Program-made: the position numbers and the translations under genes
In this document: positions 4,674 through 9,112 of the stretch, piece after piece
Position numbering within the stretch: position 1 is the first letter of the stretch
How the letters are laid out: every line of letters starts with the position of its first letter
Assembly: GCA_007129455.1 (NCBI GenBank)
Contig: SKVL01000061.1
Span: 1-9,112, forward strand
Direction: 5' to 3'
Length of the DNA: 9,112 nt
From: Candidatus Campbelliibacteriota bacterium
Lineage (GTDB): Bacteria; Patescibacteriota; Minisyncoccia; Phycocordibacterales; CSBR16-193
The notes under the pieces: generated by a model
Databases searched by the model: none
Told to the model about the DNA's origin: nothing
The model's input: the letters and a program-made list of their open reading frames with translations, nothing else

Positions 4674-5339
4674 TCAATCTTGAAATCTGAAAGACCTCAA
4701 GATCTCTTCCAATATCAATCGTTCCAACGGGTCAACCGAACCCGAGTGCCTGACTTCATGACCCAAGGCCGGATCACAAACTCCCTTGGGTAATTCTTTC
4801 TCTCCATCAAAACAAAGAACCTCGTGCTTTTCTATTTTCAATCCGGCCCAAATGAACCCGTACTCATTCCAACTTAAAGGAACCTTTTCTGGCGAAATCA
4901 TTGTTGCCCAGACTTCATCATTTGAAAGATAATAATCGGTCGATTCTTCAGTCTCTCCGGCAAAAAATGCCCAAGAGGAACGAGACGGCCCGAAGATACC
5001 CTCGGTGGGATAACCCTCAGGGAAAACCGAAAACTGTGTTATGTCCGTGTGGTGAGTTATCGCTCTGACATCGCCCGGATCAATACCGAGTGGCAAAATG
5101 TGAAACCCCGGAGATGGGACTTCTTCGGTGAACTCGAACACTTTCCAATCCGGCGGGTACTCCAAAGAAAAAGCAAAACGTTCATTCTCATACACAATCC
5201 AATCTTCCCTGTTATCAATTGACAAGGGGTCACCGTTGCTTGGAGAAAATACCAAAACCGGCAAAAAAACCAGCAATAAAAGACCAATCAAAATCAATGA
5301 CACCCCCATAACCGCACGGTTTGAATGTCTTTTTCTCAT
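4674..5339 (-). CDS. Membrane-anchored PsbP/MOG1-like protein
   Basis: A 221-residue protein with a positively charged N-terminus (MRKRHSNR), one long hydrophobic segment at about residues 9-31 and an extracytoplasmic domain. The stretch IVYENERFAFSLEYPPDWKV (about 48-67) matches the opening strand of PsbP/MOG1-type domains, whose bacterial members are mostly secreted or anchored proteins of unknown role. The ending LERLILEEILRSFRF is also usual for that fold. Two cysteines in the C-terminal half (VLCFDG, KGVCDP) are close enough for a disulfide. No lipobox is seen, so anchoring is probably by the uncleaved helix. The ATG at 5339 lies 7 nt after a perfect TATAAT, which predicts a leaderless mRNA. 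It has its own promoter and terminator and so stands as a single-gene unit. Confidence 0.8.
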   Translation of the reverse strand: MRKRHSNRAVMGVSLILIGLLLLVFLPVLVFSPSNGDPLSIDNREDWIVYENERFAFSLEYPPDWKVFEFTEEVPSPGFHILPLGIDPGDVRAITHHTDITQFSVFPEGYPTEGIFGPSRSSWAFFAGETEESTDYYLSNDEVWATMISPEKVPLSWNEYGFIWAGLKIEKHEVLCFDGEKELPKGVCDPALGHEVRHSGSVDPLERLILEEILRSFRFQD

Positions 5340-5346
5340 TGTTTAA

Positions 5347-5375
5347 ATTATACCAAAAAGCGTCACAGAGGTCAT
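5347..5375 (-). promoter_or_regulatory. Promoter of the PsbP-like gene, leaderless layout
   Basis: Reverse-strand ATGACC (5370-5375), 17 nt, then TGG-TATAAT (5347-5355) with a perfect -10 and TGn extension. Exactly 7 nt separate the -10 from ATG 5339, so transcription should begin at or beside the A of the start codon. This is the clearest promoter in the window. Confidence 0.75.
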
Positions 5376-5411
5376 CAAGAGCCGATTCGCACTTTTAAAT
5401 AAAACAACCTT

Positions 5412-6422
5412 CTATCCTTGAACACATTCGTTAAAAATATCAACTTGAGCGTTGAGTCTCTCTATAAGCAGCTTGGTCTCCTTGATCATATTGTTATAAG
5501 TCTCAACAAGGGAGTTATAACGCTCAATTGCCTCGCTGTATTCACGCCGGGAAGAGAATTCATTGTTATTTATACTCTCCTCCAAGGCCAATATTTCCTT
5601 AAGAAGAACATCTAAAACGGCTTTATTGTCTTCAATTCTACTCTCCAGCTCTCCATCGGGCGAAGGACAGTCGGACATCGGAGTTCCGAATATCTGAACG
5701 CCCATCCAAATATCCCTTCCCTCATACCTACCTTCACCCACCGCCACCCCTATCTCGGTATATCTTTCTCTCAAAATATTAAGACGATGCCCGGGGCTAT
5801 CCATCCAAGCATTGACCAGATCTTCATCATCCTCAAAATTACCCATGGCCAAGTTCTCACCGATTAGAATATACTCATATCCCACCATATCCGCTAAAGC
5901 GTCCGACCCCATTTTGCCGTCCGGATTCTCATGAGCGAAATATTGAAGATCGAACATATTGTCCAACTTGATCCTCGCGGCTCTGCTTAACCTTTCGTTG
6001 TAAACAAGTGAAGGCGTGTTTTCCTTTAACCTTTCCAGGTTCGTGTAATGAACAACACCTTCAACGGTAAGAGTACTGTCAAAGTACTCAACCGTATCAA
6101 CCACATCCAAAGGCTCCGGTGTGATGATTACTTTCTTTTCCAAAGTCTCCCGAGAACGATGGTCTCCGCTACTGAACTCTCTTTCAACCGGAATTTCCGT
6201 GCCGTCGTGGATCTCTTCTGTTTCATTACTCTCAATCTCTTCCTCTATATCTTCCTCCGTGTCTTCTTTCGCCACAGCCGAACTTTTCTCCCACCCTTCA
6301 ATAAAAAAAGTGGTGGGAGAAAAGGTAATAAAGTCTCCTTGTGTGGCAAAAACAATGCCCCAAGAAACAATTCCGGCAAATCCGGCTACGATAAGAATTC
6401 TATAAAAAGATGTTCTATCCAT
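5412..6422 (-). CDS. Membrane-anchored CAP (SCP/PR1) domain protein with C-terminal coiled coil
   Basis: A 336-residue protein. Residues 7-27 form an N-terminal membrane helix or signal anchor, followed by a very acidic linker (about 45-100, rich in Glu and Asp). A CAP domain spans about 120-247, with VVHYTNLER, SRAARIKLDNM, YFAHENPDG (His164), IGENLAMG (Glu189), W-M-D-S-P-G-H-R (His212) and YTEIGVAVG. These are the usual bacterial SCP signatures. The tail (about 256-336) is predicted coiled coil. CAP proteins are exported; in bacteria their activity is mostly undefined, so an extracellular or cell-surface role is inferred. The ATG lies 2 nt after the stop of the helicase gene (TAA-AT-ATG), which implies one mRNA and translational coupling. 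The stop is TAG. The 72-nt gap to the PsbP-like gene shows no clear terminator. Confidence 0.92.
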   Translation of the reverse strand: MDRTSFYRILIVAGFAGIVSWGIVFATQGDFITFSPTTFFIEGWEKSSAVAKEDTEEDIEEEIESNETEEIHDGTEIPVEREFSSGDHRSRETLEKKVIITPEPLDVVDTVEYFDSTLTVEGVVHYTNLERLKENTPSLVYNERLSRAARIKLDNMFDLQYFAHENPDGKMGSDALADMVGYEYILIGENLAMGNFEDDEDLVNAWMDSPGHRLNILRERYTEIGVAVGEGRYEGRDIWMGVQIFGTPMSDCPSPDGELESRIEDNKAVLDVLLKEILALEESINNNEFSSRREYSEAIERYNSLVETYNNMIKETKLLIERLNAQVDIFNECVQG

Positions 6423-6424
6423 AT

Positions 6425-8095
6425 TTATACTTTCGATAATATCATTTTGGCTAAACGAATGTCCTCAAAATCGAACCTTCCTTTCAATTTCTTGTAAACG
6501 GGGCTTAGGCGCTCATCTCCCGAAGACTCAAAAACTTCGTGTATCTCCTTGAGGTTTTCCTTTGTCCCGCCTCGGGCTCTCCAAAAACGTTGCAGATCGG
6601 ACTCGGAAACACCTCCCTCACCAACAAGAACTTCCAGATGTCTCAAGATTGTAGACACCGTTAAACCCCTTTCTTTGGCTAAACTTTCAATGCTTTCCGC
6701 GTCTTTAACCAACTCCCTCGTCTTATTATATGTCGTAAGCTTTTTCTTTTCAAAGTTTCGTTCACTCTCCTCTTTGCTCCCGCCTATTGATAGAACAAAA
6801 TCTTTTTGCATCCTCGAAACCTCTTCTCCTTCCAAAGCAAGGAACTTCTTTCGAACGGCATCACTGTGACTCTTGAACCGCCTGTCCATCTCGGCAATAC
6901 TTGGATGTACTTGAAGCGCCCTGTCATTGAACCCCAAGCAAAAAAGCCCTTCCAAGGTTCTCACTCGAGACAAGGCCACGTAGCCTTGCCCGTACTCAAA
7001 AGACTTTGAAAGATCGATGACCGCCGTATCCAGACTGACTCCTTGACTTTTGTGTATGGTAATGGCCCAGGCCAACCTCAGCGGGACCTGGATCACTTTT
7101 GCCAAGACCTTGCCATCCTCCACTATCGACCACTCCGCCTCCGAGATGGAGATGTGCCTGCCTTCCTTGGTCTCAATGATCGGGTATCGATTTCTTTTAT
7201 CAAATGACTTGACCACTCCGATCGTACCGTTCACAAAACCCTTCTCAAAATTATTCTTGGTGCACATCACGACCGCTCCTTCTTTTAAAACGAGGCGCTC
7301 CGGGGACAAACACCCTCTTTTTATCTGTTCCGTCAATTTTTTGTTACCTTTGTACTCCATCTCAAAAACTTGACTTTCTCCTTCCAATTCACCGAGTTCT
7401 TCTTCATTTATTCGATCAACATCAATGTTGTGAGAAAAAAGCTTTGTCACCATATACGGCAACTCCTCAGCACTTTTTTTAATCCGGTCATTCAAGGTCC
7501 ATATATGGTCATCCTTCAGCAAGCCTCCTCTTATCGCCCTCAAGAGTCCCCGCATGGTTTGATCGGTCTGTCTGAACTGCTCGTTAATGTAACAGGTGAC
7601 CGGCTTGGCTCTATTCCACGCCTCCGACTCAAAGGCGAACACTCTCCTTCCCCCAGGAGAGACCGGCGGGAGTTGAAAAAAATCACCGGAGAAAACAACC
7701 TGCATTCCACCGAAGGGCTCGTCGTTTCGTCTTAAGGTCCTCAATATCATGTCCACCGTGTCCAATATCTTTCCGTCAAGCATGGAAATCTCGTCCATCA
7801 CCAGAACATCGGACTTTGTAACCCTGCTAACCAGCGATTTCTTCTCGGTCAGGGCCTCAAGTTCGTAAGAAGATAGTTCATCCTTTATACCTATCCCGCT
7901 CCAAGAATGAAGAGTGTGGCCTCCTATGTGAGTGGCGGCGATACCGGTTGAAGCTGTGATTGCCGGCTCCACCCCCCTCCCACGGAGATATGCAATGTAA
8001 CGATTGATCGTGTGGGTCTTTCCGGAGCCCGGCTCACCCGTCAAGAAAACATTTTTACCCGTTTTTAAAATATCAAAAGCATCAGCTTGTTTCAT
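6425..8095 (-). CDS. PIF1-like superfamily 1B DNA helicase with C-terminal HTH domain
   Basis: A 556-residue ATP-dependent 5'-3' DNA helicase of the PIF1/RecD-like group. Motifs in order: Walker A GEPGSGKT (20-27), AITASTGIAATHIGG (motif Ia, 45-59), Walker B VLVMDEIS (97-104), FSGDFFQLPPV (motif III, 135-145), NEQFRQ (171-176), NGTIGVV (289-295), AWAITIHKSQG (motif V, 342-352) and YVALSRVRTLEGL (motif VI, 372-384). The C-terminal 150 residues add a charged linker and a helix-turn-helix at about 456-495 (ESLAKERGLTVSTILRHL), like the HTH_40 domain attached to RecQ and PIF1 helicases in several bacteria. Likely roles are resolving DNA structures in replication and repair. ATG 8095 begins at the usual N-terminus (ADAFDIL-TGKNVFLTG). 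There is no Shine-Dalgarno; a TGT-TAACAT box lies 8 nt upstream. It is coupled to the CAP gene downstream. Confidence 0.95.
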   Translation of the reverse strand: MKQADAFDILKTGKNVFLTGEPGSGKTHTINRYIAYLRGRGVEPAITASTGIAATHIGGHTLHSWSGIGIKDELSSYELEALTEKKSLVSRVTKSDVLVMDEISMLDGKILDTVDMILRTLRRNDEPFGGMQVVFSGDFFQLPPVSPGGRRVFAFESEAWNRAKPVTCYINEQFRQTDQTMRGLLRAIRGGLLKDDHIWTLNDRIKKSAEELPYMVTKLFSHNIDVDRINEEELGELEGESQVFEMEYKGNKKLTEQIKRGCLSPERLVLKEGAVVMCTKNNFEKGFVNGTIGVVKSFDKRNRYPIIETKEGRHISISEAEWSIVEDGKVLAKVIQVPLRLAWAITIHKSQGVSLDTAVIDLSKSFEYGQGYVALSRVRTLEGLFCLGFNDRALQVHPSIAEMDRRFKSHSDAVRKKFLALEGEEVSRMQKDFVLSIGGSKEESERNFEKKKLTTYNKTRELVKDAESIESLAKERGLTVSTILRHLEVLVGEGGVSESDLQRFWRARGGTKENLKEIHEVFESSGDERLSPVYKKLKGRFDFEDIRLAKMILSKV

Positions 8096-8103
8096 AGAAG
8101 TTC

Positions 8104-8112
8104 ATGTTAACA
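8104..8112 (-). promoter_or_regulatory. Extended -10 of the helicase gene
   Basis: Reverse-strand TGT-TAACAT, 8 nt before ATG 8095, in the same position as the -10 boxes of nfo and the PsbP-like gene. No matching -35 is seen 17-18 nt upstream, where a GC-rich hairpin lies. Tentative. Confidence 0.4.
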
Positions 8113-8113
8113 C

Positions 8114-8138
8114 ACAAGAGAAAGGCGCGCTCCCTTGT
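8114..8138 (-). other. Hairpin between nfo and the helicase gene
   Basis: Reverse-strand ACAAGGGAG-CGCGCCT-TTCTCTTGT forms nine pairs, two of them G·U that would be A·C mismatches on the plus strand. No T-run follows, so it is not a standard intrinsic terminator. It could be a weak end for nfo mRNA, a processing site or a stabilising stem. Confidence 0.4.
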
Positions 8139-8171
8139 ACTTCTTTCTTCGCAGATTAAAAAACAAACAGA

Positions 8172-9050
8172 TCAATCTCGATCATCGCTTTCAACAAAAG
8201 CCTTTATTCTGTCCAGATTCTCCTTGTCCGGTCCTCTGCCGTCAAACCCCGGTACCTCGGCTATAAAGGGCAGATCTTTCGTCTTCGGGTGGTTTACGAT
8301 TAAAGAGAAAACATCTCCGGGTATCTTTCCCTCGCCGATGTTCTCGTGCCTGTCGCGCAGTGAGCCGAACTCATCTCTGCTATCGTTTATATGGATGAAC
8401 TCCAAGAGAGAGTTTCCTATCAGCCTGTCAAATTCTCCCAAAAATTCATCAAGCAGCTCCTCCGTCGAGATGTCCACCCCGGCCGCATGCAAATGACACG
8501 TATCCAAGCAAACCCTCACCCGAGGGTCATTCAAGTTCTCGATGATAAAAGCTATCTCTTCCAAACTTTTACCTATCTTTCGCATTCCCATATTCTCTAC
8601 TATGAAAAGAGTCTCCTTCGGGGTCTCTTTGAGCACCTGGCGGATGTTATCAAAAAGAGTTTCGTAAACCGCGCTATCCTCTTCAAAAAGAGGCCTCTGT
8701 CCATCTTCCGACTTGCCTTTCTTGAAAGAGCCCAAGTGGACCGTCGTGCCCTTGACCCCGAACTCCCCCGCAACCTTAAGCTCGGCTATCATGGAAGAGA
8801 CCGACTTCTCCCGAACCTCCGTTGAACCGGCCATGTTTATTAAGTAAGAGGCATGAAAGTAAACCGGAGAGACCGAGTACTCCTTGACGGCTTTTTTGAA
8901 CCTGTCCTTCTCCTCTTTGCCGGGTTTGGCCGGCCTCCACCCTCTGGGAGAAGTGGAAAAGATCTGAAGACAGTTTCCTCCCATCTCGGCCACTCTTCTG
9001 ACCGCTTCCGAATACCCGCCGGCCGTTGATACATGAGCCCCTAATTTCAT
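8172..9050 (-). CDS. nfo: Deoxyribonuclease IV (AP endonuclease, EndoIV family)
   Basis: A 292-residue TIM-barrel endonuclease that cuts DNA 5' to abasic sites in base-excision repair, using three zinc ions. All nine metal ligands can be placed by comparison with E. coli Nfo: His66, His105, Glu152, Asp183, His186, His220, Asp233, His235 and Glu265. The spacing from Asp183 onward is identical to the E. coli protein. Signatures include MKLGAHVSTAGG, FHASYLIN, CLDTCHLHAAG, HINDSRDEFGS, RDRHENIGEG and AEVPG. An in-frame ATG at 9059 would add three residues, but it lies inside the -10 box TAAAAT. The start at 9050, giving the family N-terminus MKLGAHVS, is therefore preferred and would be leaderless. 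The stop is TGA. The neighbouring helicase gene fits a DNA-maintenance group. Confidence 0.97.
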   Translation of the reverse strand: MKLGAHVSTAGGYSEAVRRVAEMGGNCLQIFSTSPRGWRPAKPGKEEKDRFKKAVKEYSVSPVYFHASYLINMAGSTEVREKSVSSMIAELKVAGEFGVKGTTVHLGSFKKGKSEDGQRPLFEEDSAVYETLFDNIRQVLKETPKETLFIVENMGMRKIGKSLEEIAFIIENLNDPRVRVCLDTCHLHAAGVDISTEELLDEFLGEFDRLIGNSLLEFIHINDSRDEFGSLRDRHENIGEGKIPGDVFSLIVNHPKTKDLPFIAEVPGFDGRGPDKENLDRIKAFVESDDRD

Positions 9051-9057
9051 AAAAACC

Positions 9058-9087
9058 ATTTTACCACAATTGTCTCACTGATGTTAT
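9058..9087 (-). promoter_or_regulatory. Promoter of nfo, leaderless layout
   Basis: Reverse-strand ATAACA (9082-9087), 18 nt, then TGG-TAAAAT (9058-9066). The -10 ends 7 nt before ATG 9050 and covers the alternative ATG at 9059. The remaining 25 bases to the window edge hold nothing I recognise. Confidence 0.6.
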
Positions 9088-9112
9088 CTTCCCAAAAACC
9101 CCTTTAAATAAG

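Noticed and set aside
1..9112. CRISPR array, insertion sequence, or UGA-recoded genetic code
   Set aside because: No regularly spaced repeats and no transposase are present. Genes end naturally in TGA without internal in-frame TGA, so recoding is not needed.

Overview
The window reads as a compact chromosomal segment of an uncultivated bacterium, most probably Patescibacteria (Candidate Phyla Radiation, Parcubacteria-like). This placement is inferred from protein style. Features pointing that way are short helical 'GWP' repeat proteins, a PIF1-type helicase, a membrane-anchored CAP protein with an acidic linker, a PsbP-like lipoprotein-sized protein, small intergenic gaps and many starts without a Shine-Dalgarno sequence. 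Several genes end in TGA and no in-frame TGA is needed inside them, so the code looks standard rather than the UGA=Gly code of Gracilibacteria or Absconditabacteria. Every protein gene is on the minus strand; the only plus-strand gene is a tRNA.

Read in the direction of transcription (right to left), positions 9050-6425 carry genome-maintenance genes: endonuclease IV (nfo), then a PIF1-like helicase with a C-terminal helix-turn-helix. The helicase is followed after 2 nt by a membrane-anchored CAP-domain protein. Positions 5339-4674 encode a membrane-anchored PsbP/MOG1-like protein of unknown role. Positions 4585-3277 hold two short paralogous proteins that keep a SPASM-like cysteine tail but have lost the radical-SAM CX3CX2C cluster motif. 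Each has a strong Shine-Dalgarno and its own terminator. A YfcE-type metallophosphoesterase follows at 3145-2657.

Positions 2193-2656 are the only large non-coding region. It contains tRNA-Gly(CCC) on the plus strand, then a roughly 250-nt block with nested inverted repeats. The T-arm and 3' acceptor end of the tRNA are copied 222 bp downstream, and each copy is followed by its own small hairpin.

Positions 2184-1 hold a tandem family of three paralogs, the last cut by the window edge. They are soluble, charged proteins built from a ~45-residue helical repeat with a GWP signature. All three have the same upstream module: a GGACTAC box 29-30 nt before a TATTAT box. This looks like a co-regulated, expanding family and is one of the least explained parts of the window.

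Two regulatory themes stand out. Four genes (nfo, the helicase, the PsbP-like gene and the phosphoesterase) have an extended -10 motif (TGn-TAnnAT) only 7-9 nt before the ATG, which predicts leaderless or nearly leaderless mRNAs. Only the two SPASM-like genes have strong Shine-Dalgarno sequences. The GWP-repeat genes have neither arrangement.
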